From positions 67,125 through 131,124 of the forward strand of contig CAYRSB010000003.1 in the NCBI GenBank assembly GCA_964426875.1: a stretch of 64,000 bases of DNA. The letters run 5' to 3'. Every line of letters begins with the position of its first letter. Position 1 is the stretch's first letter. Position numbers and translations under genes: made by a program. Shown one piece after another: positions 1-9,150 of this stretch. This stretch comes from Caldatribacterium sp964426875 (GTDB taxonomy: Bacteria > Atribacterota > Atribacteria > Atribacterales > Caldatribacteriaceae). The notes below the pieces were generated by a model. It was given only the letters and a program-made list of their open reading frames with translations, was not told where the DNA came from and searched no databases.

Positions 1-3
1 AAA

Positions 4-864
4 TCAAGCAAAATTCTTGAGCTCTTTCTTAAAGATTCCTATGAGCTCGTTTTCTTCAAAGACGTTCTTTCTGTTTGGAAGACGCTTGAGAATCTTCTCC
101 TCGTAAGTGGCTCTCGAATCTCTATAGAAGACTCCTAGGGGGATTTTCTCCCCCCACTCAAGACTTCTTCGAAAAGCCTCTATTTGATCCTCAGGATTGT
201 GATCGTCGAGGTAGTACACCCTCTCTTTGTACCAAGAATAGGTATTGATGCGGTTGAAGGTGACACAGGGCTGGAGAATGTCGACAAGAGAAAATCCTTT
301 GAACTGAAAGGCCTCTTTGAGAATGCCCTTCAGCCCCTCTATGTCTCCCGCAAACCCTCGGGCCACAAAGCCTGCCCCCTGAGAGATAGCAAGACTCAGA
401 GGGTTTAAGGGCCTCGAAAGGCTTCCCCAGGGTTGGGCCTTGGATGCAAACCCTTCCTCAGAAGTGGGAGAGGCCTGCCCCTTGGTAAGGCCATAGACCT
501 GGTTGTCGTGTACAAGAACGGTGATGTCAGGATTACGGCGAATAGCATGAATGAGATGATTTCCTCCCTCCCCATACATACAGCCATCCCCCGACTCGGC
601 AATAACCAGGAGTTCAGGACGAGTAGCCTTAATGGCAAAGGCCACAGGTATGCTCCTTCCATGGAGGCCGTTGAAGACATTAGCCTGAAGGTAATGAGGA
701 GCTTTGGCGGCCTGTCCTATACCTGAGACAATGACCACCTCCTGGGGACGATATCCAAGTTCATGAAGGGCCTCCTTGAGGGCATGAAGGATGCCAAAAT
801 TACCACACCCCGGGCACCAGGCAATCGCCGCATCAGGAAAATCGAAGGGATTGTGAGGCGTCAT
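4..864 (-). CDS. korB: 2-oxoacid:ferredoxin oxidoreductase, beta subunit
   Basis: This is the thiamine-pyrophosphate-binding beta subunit (286 residues) of a 2-oxoacid:ferredoxin oxidoreductase, which oxidatively decarboxylates a 2-oxoacid to its acyl-CoA and reduces ferredoxin. Visible marks are the N-terminal WCPGCGN motif (two cysteines of the [4Fe-4S] site, with a third likely in LQPCVTF), and the TPP/Mg motif that begins GDGCMYGEGG and ends near NQVYGLTKG. The length is typical for the 2-subunit Kor/For type. It overlaps the alpha/gamma gene by 4 bp (ATGA), so the two are cotranscribed. The substrate (2-oxoglutarate, pyruvate or a branched-chain oxoacid) cannot be read from the sequence. 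The stop codon lies at the very edge of the window. Confidence 0.9.
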   Translation of the reverse strand: MTPHNPFDFPDAAIAWCPGCGNFGILHALKEALHELGYRPQEVVIVSGIGQAAKAPHYLQANVFNGLHGRSIPVAFAIKATRPELLVIAESGDGCMYGEGGNHLIHAIRRNPDITVLVHDNQVYGLTKGQASPTSEEGFASKAQPWGSLSRPLNPLSLAISQGAGFVARGFAGDIEGLKGILKEAFQFKGFSLVDILQPCVTFNRINTYSWYKERVYYLDDHNPEDQIEAFRRSLEWGEKIPLGVFYRDSRATYEEKILKRLPNRKNVFEENELIGIFKKELKNFA

Positions 865-2549
865 GAAAGTACCTCCTCTACCTTCTCCACAAGCTCTTCT
901 ACCAGAAAGGGTCGTCCATCGTAGCGGCGAATTCTCCTTGCAAAGGGTAAGAGTGTTTCCCGCTTCAGGTGCTCAGCGAGCTGGCCGGTGAAATTGTGCT
1001 CCACCACAATCGGCTCAGGGAAACGAAGGAGGAACTCCCGAAGTCCCTGAGGGAGAGGATAAAGGTCGGTGAAATGCACAACGCCCACATCCTTTCCTTT
1101 CTTCATCAACTCTTTCCTTGTTTCAAGGAGAATCCCCCAGGTGGATCCCCAGCCAACCAGAGTCGCGTCTTTTCCTTCGGCCGTGAAAGGCAGATGCATT
1201 TCTCTCTTCATACATTCAAGTTTTTCCATTCTCTTTTCGTGCATCTTCTTGCGGATTTCAAGGTCTTCCGTGAGGTGTCCAAACTCGTCATGCTCGTCGC
1301 TGTCGGCAACCACCAGAGCCTCTCCTTCGCCAGGAAAAAGGCGAGGAGACACACCGCCTGGAGTGAAAGCATACCTCTTGTAAGGGAGGGAGCCACGAAA
1401 AGTATAGGAAGGCCGGGTTGGTCGTTCTTCAAGGGGAAAGTGACTGTAGGACCACTTCGTATCAGCTAAGTACTGATCACTGAGGATGATGACTGGAACC
1501 TGGTACTCCTCGGCAAGGTTGAAAGCCCGAATGACCGTGCTCAGAGCATCTTGAGGGTCGCGAGGGGCAAAGACAAACCGGGGAAATTCGTCATGGGAGG
1601 CATGAACGACAAAAAGAAGATCGCCCTGTGCCGTTCGGGTGGGAAGACCTGTACTTGGCCCAGGCCGCTGGGCATCGATGACCACGATGGGAGTCTCAGT
1701 CATGCCAGCAAGCCCCAATCCCTCACACATGAGGCAGAACCCCCCACCGGAAGTAGCGGTCATGGCCCTCACCCCGGCATAGGAAGCCCCCAGAGCCATA
1801 TTGACGGCTGCGATTTCGTCTTCAGCCTGTTCTACGACTATTCCATACTCCTCTGCTCTGGAAGAAAGGAAATTGAGGATGCCCGTTGACGGTGTCATAG
1901 GGTAGGCACTGTAGAAAGCGCATCCTCCAAGGAGAGCTCCAAGGCCAAGGGCTTCATTGCCGCTCACAAGATAACGGGGAGAATTTTCCAAGGATTGAAC
2001 CTTAGGGAGGCTGAAAAGAGGTCCTAAGGGTGTAACAGCTCGGATTCCTTCCTCAAGGGCACTTTCGTTCTTAGCCACAACCTCCTCTCCCTTTTTAGAG
2101 AAAATCTCTCGAATATAAGTCCTTACTCGTTCGAGGGGCATACCCAAAATTCCAAGCACCGCCCCGGTAGCCACCATGTTCGCAAAAACTTGGTGTCCTA
2201 ATCCTTTGGCGACTTCTTCAAAGTCTATGAAAAGCACACGGATTCCTTCTCTTCCCTCTTGTGTGTCGACTCTTCCTACGACTACTCCACCCTTTTTGAC
2301 CTCACCAACGTGCAGGTGATACGTCTCTTCATCAAGACACACCAGAATGTCGACTTCCCCCCGCATCCCAGAAACCCAGGAATCGGCACAACGGATAGAG
2401 GTGAAAGTGTGTCCTCCCCGAATCCGGGATTGGTAATCTTCAATGGTGAAAACAAAGTATCCGCTACGCAGAGAGAGGAGCGACAGCACCTCCGATACCG
2501 TCTGTACCCCTTGCCCGGCTGCTCCACCTACCTTGATGACCCAATCCAT
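861..2549 (-). CDS. korA: 2-oxoacid:ferredoxin oxidoreductase, fused gamma-alpha subunit
   Basis: This 562-residue protein carries the gamma domain at the N terminus (about 1-180, beginning with a G-G-A-G-Q-G-V segment) followed by the alpha/pyrimidine-binding domain (about 190-400, with SGNEALGLGAL and AYPMTPSTG) and a C-terminal transketolase-like domain. It pairs with the beta subunit downstream to form a ferredoxin-reducing oxoacid dehydrogenase in the cytoplasm. The ATG is preceded by a plausible site and the gene sits 31 bp after the mscS stop. No delta (ferredoxin-like) subunit gene is adjacent, so an external ferredoxin is probably the electron acceptor. The fused gamma-alpha order is known for KorAB/VorAB relatives. 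The substrate is not assignable. Confidence 0.9.
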   Translation of the reverse strand: MDWVIKVGGAAGQGVQTVSEVLSLLSLRSGYFVFTIEDYQSRIRGGHTFTSIRCADSWVSGMRGEVDILVCLDEETYHLHVGEVKKGGVVVGRVDTQEGREGIRVLFIDFEEVAKGLGHQVFANMVATGAVLGILGMPLERVRTYIREIFSKKGEEVVAKNESALEEGIRAVTPLGPLFSLPKVQSLENSPRYLVSGNEALGLGALLGGCAFYSAYPMTPSTGILNFLSSRAEEYGIVVEQAEDEIAAVNMALGASYAGVRAMTATSGGGFCLMCEGLGLAGMTETPIVVIDAQRPGPSTGLPTRTAQGDLLFVVHASHDEFPRFVFAPRDPQDALSTVIRAFNLAEEYQVPVIILSDQYLADTKWSYSHFPLEERPTRPSYTFRGSLPYKRYAFTPGGVSPRLFPGEGEALVVADSDEHDEFGHLTEDLEIRKKMHEKRMEKLECMKREMHLPFTAEGKDATLVGWGSTWGILLETRKELMKKGKDVGVVHFTDLYPLPQGLREFLLRFPEPIVVEHNFTGQLAEHLKRETLLPFARRIRRYDGRPFLVEELVEKVEEVLS

Positions 2550-2580
2550 TCCCTATCTCTCCCTCCGTTTTCTTTCCTAA

Positions 2581-3393
2581 TCAGCGCTCCAGCAGAACGA
2601 CGTATTTGGGGTAGGGAATTTCTATCTCCTCAGCGTCGAAAGCTTTCTTGACATAATAGAGGAGGTCTCGTTCGATTTCCCAATGTTTTTGCGGAACGAC
2701 CCTTGCCACCACCCTCAAAACCACTCCCGAGTTTTCAAGGCGAACGATGCGTTGCACTGTGGGTTCTTCAAGGATTAAGTCTGGATGGTTCCTGCGATAG
2801 TCTCGAGCAACGTTCTCAAGCACCGCCACCGCTTTGTCCACGTCGGCTTCATAGGCTACGCTGACCTCGATCACCGCTTTGGTGAACCCTCGATTGTAAT
2901 TCGTGATACGAACAATCTCTCCATTGGGTATGGTGACAAGAGCTCCTGAGAAAGTGCGGATTCTTGTAATTCGAAGACCAATTTCTTCCACTGTTCCTGT
3001 CACGTCCCCAATCTGCACCACGTCCCCCACAGAGATGCTGTCCTCAAAAACAAGGAAAAGTCCGGTCAGAATATCACGAATGAGTGTCTGAGCACCGAAG
3101 CCCACGGCAATACCCACCACTCCTGCACCAGCAAGAAGGGCCGTGGCATCAACACCAGCTTCCCGGAGGACGAGAATAAGGGCAAAGAAAGCTACAAGGT
3201 AGGTAATAACGCTTTGAAGAAGTGGAAGAAAGGTGTCGATTTTTCGGGAGACCTCTGCCCTGGTTCGAGGAGTTTTTGCCCTCTTTAAGAGGAGACGTCG
3301 AAATACGAATCGACCCGCATACGCGATGAGAAAAGAGGTAGAAAAGATTATGGCAATTCGGATAACTCTTTCAAGAAGACTCGCCAAGAGCAA
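2581..3393 (-). CDS. Small-conductance mechanosensitive channel (MscS family)
   Basis: The 270-residue protein has N-terminal membrane helices (about 10-30 and 58-80), then the glycine/alanine-rich pore helix typical of MscS (GAGVVGIAVGFGAQTLIRD, about 90-108), and the beta domain signature (VGDVVQIGDVTGTVEEIGLR followed by IPNG). It would act as a membrane valve that opens under osmotic downshock. The start is a TTG inside the 3' end of carB (23 bp overlap) with AAGGAGA just upstream, so translation is probably coupled to carB. Its link with pyrimidine/arginine synthesis is probably only positional. Confidence 0.9.
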   Translation of the reverse strand: MLLASLLERVIRIAIIFSTSFLIAYAGRFVFRRLLLKRAKTPRTRAEVSRKIDTFLPLLQSVITYLVAFFALILVLREAGVDATALLAGAGVVGIAVGFGAQTLIRDILTGLFLVFEDSISVGDVVQIGDVTGTVEEIGLRITRIRTFSGALVTIPNGEIVRITNYNRGFTKAVIEVSVAYEADVDKAVAVLENVARDYRRNHPDLILEEPTVQRIVRLENSGVVLRVVARVVPQKHWEIERDLLYYVKKAFDAEEIEIPYPKYVVLLER

Positions 3394-6300
3394 CCATCTC
3401 CTTGGCTACACGAAGGTGGAGAACCATTCCAAGGCGGTCTTGTACCTCCTTGTGGTACTCCTGAATCGACCTTATAGTCATCTTCCCAACTTTGAGCCTC
3501 TCGATGGCGTAGACTGTGGCTTCCGCACCGGAAAGAGTAGTAACGCAGGGAATGTCCCGTATGATGGCTTCCTTACGAATGACACTGCTCTCCTTCTGTG
3601 CCTTGCCTCCAGAGGGAGTGTTGATGACGAGATGGATCTCCCGATTCTTGATCATATCCACGATGTTGGGGCGGCCTTCACCGACCTTCTGGACTATTTC
3701 CACCGGGATACCGTTGTTGCTCAGCACTTTTGCCGTTCCCCTCGTGGCCACGATACGAAAGCCGAGGTCCCAGAGTTTTTTGGCCAGGAAGATGACCCCC
3801 CGCTTATCCTTATTCTTCACGCTTATGAACACCGTTCCTTCAAGGGGCAGGTACGACTGGGCAGCAATCTGAGATTTGGCAAAGGCCATGCCAAAATCTA
3901 CATCGATACCCATGACCTCGCCGGTGGAACGCATTTCAGGACCCAAAACTGGGTCGACCCCTGGAAAACGGCGGAAGGGGAAAACGGATTCCTTCACCGC
4001 AAAGTAAGGAATTTCCACCTCTCGGGTGAGGCCAATATCTCTGAGTTTTCTCCCCGCCATGACTTGAGAAGCAAGGCGGGCAAAGGGAACTCCTGTAGCC
4101 TTGCTCACGAAGGGAACAGTCCGGGAAGCCCGAGGATTGACTTCAAGAACATACACTTCGTCGTCTTTTACTGCGTACTGCACGTTCATGAGCCCTATAA
4201 CTTTGAGTTCTCGGGCCAAGGCGTATGTGTATTTCTTCACCCGCTCAATGATTTCATCGCTCAAGGAAAAAGGGGGGAGCACACAGGCACTATCTCCAGA
4301 GTGGATTCCGGCCTCCTCAATGTGCTCCATAATGCCTGCCACGATAGTCGTTTCTCCATCACTTATGGCATCCACGTCGATTTCTATAGCGTCTTCGAGA
4401 AATTCGTCAATAAGCACCGGGCGCCCCGGGGAAACCTCAACTGCCTGAGAAATGAATTCCTCAAGCTCCTCCTCGCTGTATATGATGCGCATGGCTCTCC
4501 CCCCCAGAACATAGGAGGGACGAACCATAACAGGGTACCCAATGTACTGAGCGACTTGCTTTGCCTCCTCGAAGGAGGTTGCCACTCCATTTCTCGGTTG
4601 CTTGAGACCCAAAACCTGCACGAGATCCTTAAAACGGTCTCGGTCCTCGGCAATATCAATGCTTTCTGGGGAAGTTCCCAAAATCGGAACCCCTGCTCGC
4701 TCCAGGTCTTTGGCAAGATTCAGGGGAGTCTGCCCTCCCAGCTGTAGTATGACTCCTTCGGGGCGTTCCTTCTCAACCACGTTGAGAACATCCTCAATGT
4801 AGAGGGGTTCAAAGAAGAGTTTATCGGAAGTATCGTAATCTGTACTCACGGTTTCAGGGTTACTGTTGATCATTATGGTCTCGTATCCCATGTCCCGCAG
4901 ACCCCAAGTAGCATGGACACAGCAGTAATCGAACTCTATCCCCTGTCCGATGCGATTGGGCCCAGCTCCAAGGATGACTACTTTCCGCCGGTCGGTAGGG
5001 TTTGCTTCACACTCTTCTTCATAGGTTGAGTAATAGTAGGGAGTCTCTGCCTCAAACTCAGCAGCGCAGGTGTCCACCTGCTTGTACACCGCTTCAACAC
5101 CCAGGGACTTGCGAAAATGACGGACTTCCCACTCATTAGTGCCGAAGATACGGGCAATCTGTCGATCGGAAAATCCAAACTCTTTTGCCCGACGAAGAAG
5201 TTCCCTATCGACACTCTTCAAAGAGGGGACCTTTTTCAGCTCTTCTTCCATTTCTACGATTTCCTGAATCTGGCGGATGAACCAGAGGTCAATTTTAGAC
5301 CACTCCTGTATCTCGTGGACGCTCATGCCCTCTTTCAGAGCCATTTTAATGTAGAAAATACGGTCGGGATTTGGTCGGGTGAGCTTCTCATACAGGAGTT
5401 CCTTTCTCCTTGATGAGGGTATCTCTTCCCACCTCTTGACATCCTCAAGACCACACTTTCCAATCTCTAAGGAACGCAACCCCTTCTGTAGGGCCTCTTT
5501 GAAATTCCTCCCAATGGCCATCGTTTCCCCCACACTTTTCATGGAAATACCAAGGTAGGGTTCGGCTTCGGGAAACTTCTCGAAGGTGAAACGTGGAATC
5601 TTGACCACACAGTAATCCAGAGCCGGTTCAAAGGAGGCAGGAGTCTTGCGGGTTATGTCGTTGGGAATCTCATCAAGGGTGTATCCCACAGCAAGTCTAG
5701 CAGCAATTTTTGCAATGGGGAATCCAGTAGCCTTAGAAGCTAAAGCAGAACTCCGGGATACCCGAGGATTGATTTCGATGATGACCATTCGACCGCTTGT
5801 AGGATGTACTGCAAACTGGATATTACATCCTCCGGTATCCACTCCAATCTCTCGAATGGCCCGGATGGCAAAATCTCTCATTTTTTGATACTCTTCGTCA
5901 GTAAGGGTTTGAGCCGGAGCCACGGTAATGCTGTCCCCGGTATGGATGCCCATAGGGTCAAGGTTTTCGATGGAACAGATGATGACCACGTTGTCTTTTC
6001 CGTCTCGCATGACCTCAAGTTCGTATTCTTTCCAACCGATAACCGACTCTTCAATGAGGATTTCCCGAATCATGCTGCTTTCAAGAGCCCTTTGGGCGAG
6101 TTCCTCAAACTCCTCGATGTTGTAAGCGATGGCTCCTCCCGTTCCCCCCAGGGTGAAACTCGGCCGAATCACAAGGGGAAAACCTATCTCCCGGGCAACT
6201 TCAAGGGCTTCCCTCAAGTTGTACGCCTGGCCGCTTCGGGGAACATCAAGGCCAATCCTGAGCATTGCCTCTTTGAAGAGTTTTCGGTCTTCCGCCTTCT

Positions 6301-6670
6301 CGATGGCTTCCGGTGAAGCCCCCAGAACCTCCACTCCGAATCGCTCAAGGGTGCCCCGCTTTTTAAGCTGAATGGTAAGATTCAGAGCCGTTTGTCCCCC
6401 CAGGGTGGGCAAAAGGGCGTCAGGCCGTTCCCGGGCGATGATATGTTCAAGAACTTCCGGAACCAAGGGCTCAATGTAGGTTCGATCTGCCATCTCTGGA
6501 TCAGTCATGATGGTGGCAGGATTACTGTTGACGAGAACCACTTCATACCCCTCACTCTTTAGGGCCTTGCAACCCTGAGTCCCAGAATAATCGAATTCAC
6601 AGGCCTGCCCAATCACAATGGGGCCGGAGCCAACAATGAGAATCCTCTTTATGTCCGTTCGCTTAGGCAC
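3371..6670 (-). CDS. carB: Carbamoyl-phosphate synthase, large subunit
   Basis: This 1099-residue protein is the ammonia-using synthetase subunit that makes carbamoyl phosphate from bicarbonate, ATP and ammonia for pyrimidine and arginine synthesis. The two homologous ATP-grasp halves are clear: each begins with a (I/V)LI(V/L)G.GP..IGQ segment (near residues 10 and 560), each has GGQTALNL or GGQTPLNL, and the C-terminal allosteric MGS-like domain starts near 940. The length is slightly above the usual 1060-1080. It starts at GTG and overlaps the carA stop by 8 bp, giving a translationally coupled carAB pair. Confidence 0.97.
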   Translation of the reverse strand: MPKRTDIKRILIVGSGPIVIGQACEFDYSGTQGCKALKSEGYEVVLVNSNPATIMTDPEMADRTYIEPLVPEVLEHIIARERPDALLPTLGGQTALNLTIQLKKRGTLERFGVEVLGASPEAIEKAEDRKLFKEAMLRIGLDVPRSGQAYNLREALEVAREIGFPLVIRPSFTLGGTGGAIAYNIEEFEELAQRALESSMIREILIEESVIGWKEYELEVMRDGKDNVVIICSIENLDPMGIHTGDSITVAPAQTLTDEEYQKMRDFAIRAIREIGVDTGGCNIQFAVHPTSGRMVIIEINPRVSRSSALASKATGFPIAKIAARLAVGYTLDEIPNDITRKTPASFEPALDYCVVKIPRFTFEKFPEAEPYLGISMKSVGETMAIGRNFKEALQKGLRSLEIGKCGLEDVKRWEEIPSSRRKELLYEKLTRPNPDRIFYIKMALKEGMSVHEIQEWSKIDLWFIRQIQEIVEMEEELKKVPSLKSVDRELLRRAKEFGFSDRQIARIFGTNEWEVRHFRKSLGVEAVYKQVDTCAAEFEAETPYYYSTYEEECEANPTDRRKVVILGAGPNRIGQGIEFDYCCVHATWGLRDMGYETIMINSNPETVSTDYDTSDKLFFEPLYIEDVLNVVEKERPEGVILQLGGQTPLNLAKDLERAGVPILGTSPESIDIAEDRDRFKDLVQVLGLKQPRNGVATSFEEAKQVAQYIGYPVMVRPSYVLGGRAMRIIYSEEELEEFISQAVEVSPGRPVLIDEFLEDAIEIDVDAISDGETTIVAGIMEHIEEAGIHSGDSACVLPPFSLSDEIIERVKKYTYALARELKVIGLMNVQYAVKDDEVYVLEVNPRASRTVPFVSKATGVPFARLASQVMAGRKLRDIGLTREVEIPYFAVKESVFPFRRFPGVDPVLGPEMRSTGEVMGIDVDFGMAFAKSQIAAQSYLPLEGTVFISVKNKDKRGVIFLAKKLWDLGFRIVATRGTAKVLSNNGIPVEIVQKVGEGRPNIVDMIKNREIHLVINTPSGGKAQKESSVIRKEAIIRDIPCVTTLSGAEATVYAIERLKVGKMTIRSIQEYHKEVQDRLGMVLHLRVAKEMVALGESS

Positions 6671-7742
6671 AGTACTCCCCCACCATCTTTATGAAATGGT
6701 CGAAGAGGTACGTTGTGTCGTGAGGTCCGGGACGGGCCTCGGGATGGAACTGCACCGAGAAAAGGGGTAATTCCTTGTGGACCATTCCTTCCAAAGTGTA
6801 GTCGTTGAGATTGAGGTGTGTGATTTCCACCTCTTGCGACAGGGTATCGATGTCCACACTGAAACCATGATTCTGGGTGGTTATGGCTACCCAGCCGGTT
6901 CGTAAATCCTTCACCGGGTGATTGCCGCCATGGTGACCAAACTTGAGTTTGAAGGTCTTGCCTCCCAAGGCCTGGGCTATGACCTGATGACCAAGGCATA
7001 TGCCGAAAACCGGGACTCTCCCGATGACCTGGCGGGCAAATTCTACTACATAGGACAAAGCTGCCGGGTCCCCCGGGCCATTGGAGAGGAGAACACCATC
7101 GGGCTTGGTTGAAAGTACCTCCTCGGCGAGAGTAAAGGCAGGATACACGACGACCCTGCAATTTCGGCGGCCCAGCTCTCGCAGGATTCCGAATTTGACC
7201 CCACAGTCCAAAACAGCAATGGTATAGTCCCCTTCTTCTCTCCACACGTAAGGCTCTCTGGTGGTAACTTTCTGTACCAGGTCCTGTCCAGCCATCTCCG
7301 GTATCTGCCGGGCCTTCTCCACCAAAGATTCAGGATCCAGATCAAGACAAGACATGACCGCTCTCATGGCTCCCTTTTCTCGTATGTGACGGGTAAGGGC
7401 ACGAGTATCGATACGCTCAAGCCCCATAATCCCGTGACGCTTAAGGTAATTCTCGAGGCTCTCTTCCGCTCTCCAGTTGCTGTAGAGGGAACTCTTTTCC
7501 CGAATGATAAAACCTTCGACCTGGGGTTTTACCGATTCCACGTCTTCTGCATTCACCCCGTAGTTACCGATAAGCGGGTAGGTCATGGTGACAATCTGAC
7601 CCTTGTAGGAGGGATCGGTGAGGATTTCCTGGTAGCCAGTCATGCTGGTATTGAAAACCACTTCTCCGCTTACTTCGCCAGGAGCTCCGAAGGCGTAACC
7701 CCAAAAGACCCTTCCATCCTCTAAAGCAAGCAGCGCCTTCAC
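6663..7742 (-). CDS. carA: Carbamoyl-phosphate synthase, small (glutaminase) subunit
   Basis: This 359-residue protein hydrolyses glutamine and delivers ammonia to CarB. It has the N-terminal CPSase_sm domain (about 1-140, containing FNTSMTGYQEILTDPSY) and a class I glutamine amidotransferase domain whose nucleophile lies in FGICLGHQ (about 250) and whose His/Glu pair lies in VQFHPEA (about 335). The start is a GTG with AGAGGG upstream, only about a dozen bases after the predicted transcription start. It is the first gene of a carA-carB-mscS unit. No pyrR, argR or UMP-responsive attenuator is visible in the short leader. Confidence 0.96.
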   Translation of the reverse strand: MKALLALEDGRVFWGYAFGAPGEVSGEVVFNTSMTGYQEILTDPSYKGQIVTMTYPLIGNYGVNAEDVESVKPQVEGFIIREKSSLYSNWRAEESLENYLKRHGIMGLERIDTRALTRHIREKGAMRAVMSCLDLDPESLVEKARQIPEMAGQDLVQKVTTREPYVWREEGDYTIAVLDCGVKFGILRELGRRNCRVVVYPAFTLAEEVLSTKPDGVLLSNGPGDPAALSYVVEFARQVIGRVPVFGICLGHQVIAQALGGKTFKLKFGHHGGNHPVKDLRTGWVAITTQNHGFSVDIDTLSQEVEITHLNLNDYTLEGMVHKELPLFSVQFHPEARPGPHDTTYLFDHFIKMVGEYCA

Positions 7743-7759
7743 AGCAACACCCTCTGCCT

Positions 7760-7768
7760 AATATACCA
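7760..7768 (-). promoter_or_regulatory. Extended -10 promoter for carA
   Basis: On the minus strand the sequence reads TGGTATATT, that is an extended -10 (TGn) followed by TATATT, which differs from TATAAT at one base. It lies 18 bp before the carA GTG. No good -35 is seen at the right spacing, which fits an extended -10 promoter. It also sits within the 32 bp gap behind the radical SAM gene. Confidence 0.45.
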
Positions 7769-7774
7769 TACCTG

Positions 7775-9070
7775 TCAAGAGGCACCCTCGAACCCTGGAA
7801 CGACCTTAGGATGGGAGGCTACCCAATGGTAGTAGAGACTGGCAGGAAGGAAGTACTGAAGGTAACGACGGTTACGCCACAGACGTCTGACAATTCGGGG
7901 AATAGAATAAAACTCTCGAAAGACAAAATTGTATCCTTCTTGAAGCTCTTCAGGAGTCATCCTTGCCGGGTAGTACACTACATGGGCAAAGTCGTACTTG
8001 GACCAATCGAAAGAAAAGATTCGTCCCTGGGATTTCAACTGCTCAAAAACTTCTGTCCCCGGAAGAGGTGTAAGGACCGAAAACTGGGCAAAATCAATCT
8101 GTGCTTCCTCTATGAATTGAAGGGTACGGGAGAAAACACTTGGGTCGTCCTCGTCAAATCCAAAAACAAAGGAACCAATAACCATAATGTCGTACTCGTG
8201 GAAGCGTTCCACAAGCCTTCGGTACTGGTGAACCTTGTGGAAGGACTTGTGCATGAGTTCGAGGTTCTCCTCGTTCACCGACTCAAAGCCCACGAAGAGA
8301 GCAATACACCCACTCTGAGCAGCCAGCTTCAAAAGTTCTTCATCCTCGGCCATGCGGAGTGTCCCCTGGCTCACCCACCTCCGCTGAAGAGGGACGAGAA
8401 CCCGAAAGAGTTCCTTGGAATACGCCGGATTACCAACAATGTTGTCGTCGAGAAAACCAATGAATCGAGAAGAGTACCTCTGTATCTCCTCCACAACCTC
8501 CTCCACCGGGCGGTGACGATACTTCCGACCCATGAATTTCGAGACTGAACAGAAGCCACATCCGTGGGGACAACCCCGGGTGGTTTGAAAAACATGCTTT
8601 AAGAGGTACCTGCCTCGAAGAAGATCAAGGCGTGAATGGGGAAGCCCTGAAAGCGAAGGAAGGCTCTCCCTTCGGTAAAAGGCTTGGAGTCTTCCCTGTT
8701 CACAATCCTCAAGGACTTTCTCCCACAGTCCTTCCGCTTCTCCTATGACCACACTATCGGCATGCTCCTTGGCTTCTTCTGGCAAAGCGGTGGGGTGAAT
8801 GCCCCCGAGAACAACCTTCACGCCTCTTCTGCGAAACTCCTCAGCGATCTCGTACGCCCGAACAGCCGTGGCACTCATGACCGTTATGCCTACAAGATCA
8901 TACGGCTCATTAAAGTTTACGTCCTCAATCCGCTCGTCGACAATGCGCACCTCGTGATGCGGAGGTGTTAAAGCAGCGATAAGCGGAAGGCTGGCCTGAG
9001 GAAAAGGAACGTACCTTACCTTTTTTCGCTTCGGGACACCTGGCCCTGGTGCCACAAGAAGAATTCTCAA
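7775..9070 (-). CDS. B12-binding domain radical SAM protein
   Basis: The protein (431 residues from the chosen start) has an N-terminal cobalamin-binding fold (about 1-130, with LPLIAALTPP and VVLGGIHPTALPEE) followed by a radical SAM core whose iron-sulfur motif is CPHGCGFC (CxxxCxxC). It belongs to the large B12-dependent radical SAM group of methyltransferases and ring-forming enzymes; the exact reaction is unknown. I place the start at the TTG at 9070 because AAGAAGG lies 8 bases upstream and a promoter lies at 9104-9132; a longer frame to 9124 would run across that promoter. It stands alone, so the context gives no substrate. Confidence 0.85.
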   Translation of the reverse strand: MRILLVAPGPGVPKRKKVRYVPFPQASLPLIAALTPPHHEVRIVDERIEDVNFNEPYDLVGITVMSATAVRAYEIAEEFRRRGVKVVLGGIHPTALPEEAKEHADSVVIGEAEGLWEKVLEDCEQGRLQAFYRRESLPSLSGLPHSRLDLLRGRYLLKHVFQTTRGCPHGCGFCSVSKFMGRKYRHRPVEEVVEEIQRYSSRFIGFLDDNIVGNPAYSKELFRVLVPLQRRWVSQGTLRMAEDEELLKLAAQSGCIALFVGFESVNEENLELMHKSFHKVHQYRRLVERFHEYDIMVIGSFVFGFDEDDPSVFSRTLQFIEEAQIDFAQFSVLTPLPGTEVFEQLKSQGRIFSFDWSKYDFAHVVYYPARMTPEELQEGYNFVFREFYSIPRIVRRLWRNRRYLQYFLPASLYYHWVASHPKVVPGFEGAS

Positions 9071-9103
9071 AAGTTCAACCTTCTTTCCCGTAGTTCTCCT
9101 GCC

Positions 9104-9132
9104 ATTATACACTATCACCCGCATGCTGAGAA
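9104..9132 (-). promoter_or_regulatory. Sigma-70-type promoter of the B12 radical SAM gene
   Basis: On the minus strand TTCTCA (4 of 6 matches to TTGACA) is followed after 17 bp by a perfect TATAAT at 9109-9104. The predicted transcript starts about 25-30 bases before the TTG start codon. The element lies back to back with the nfeD promoter on the other strand. Confidence 0.6.
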
Positions 9133-9138
9133 TTGTGC

Positions 9139-9144
9139 TACAAT
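9139..9144 (+). promoter_or_regulatory. -10 box placed for a leaderless nfeD transcript
   Basis: TACAAT lies on the plus strand and ends 6 bases before the GTG at 9151. There is no ribosome binding site in between, so if this box is used the mRNA would begin on or next to the start codon. No convincing -35 is present at 16-18 bp. Confidence 0.4.
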
Positions 9145-9150
9145 AAAAGT

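Noticed and set aside
3233..4747. 504-codon plus-strand open frame
   Set aside because: It is antisense to carB, which has complete family motifs; no ribosome site or recognisable domain on the plus strand.
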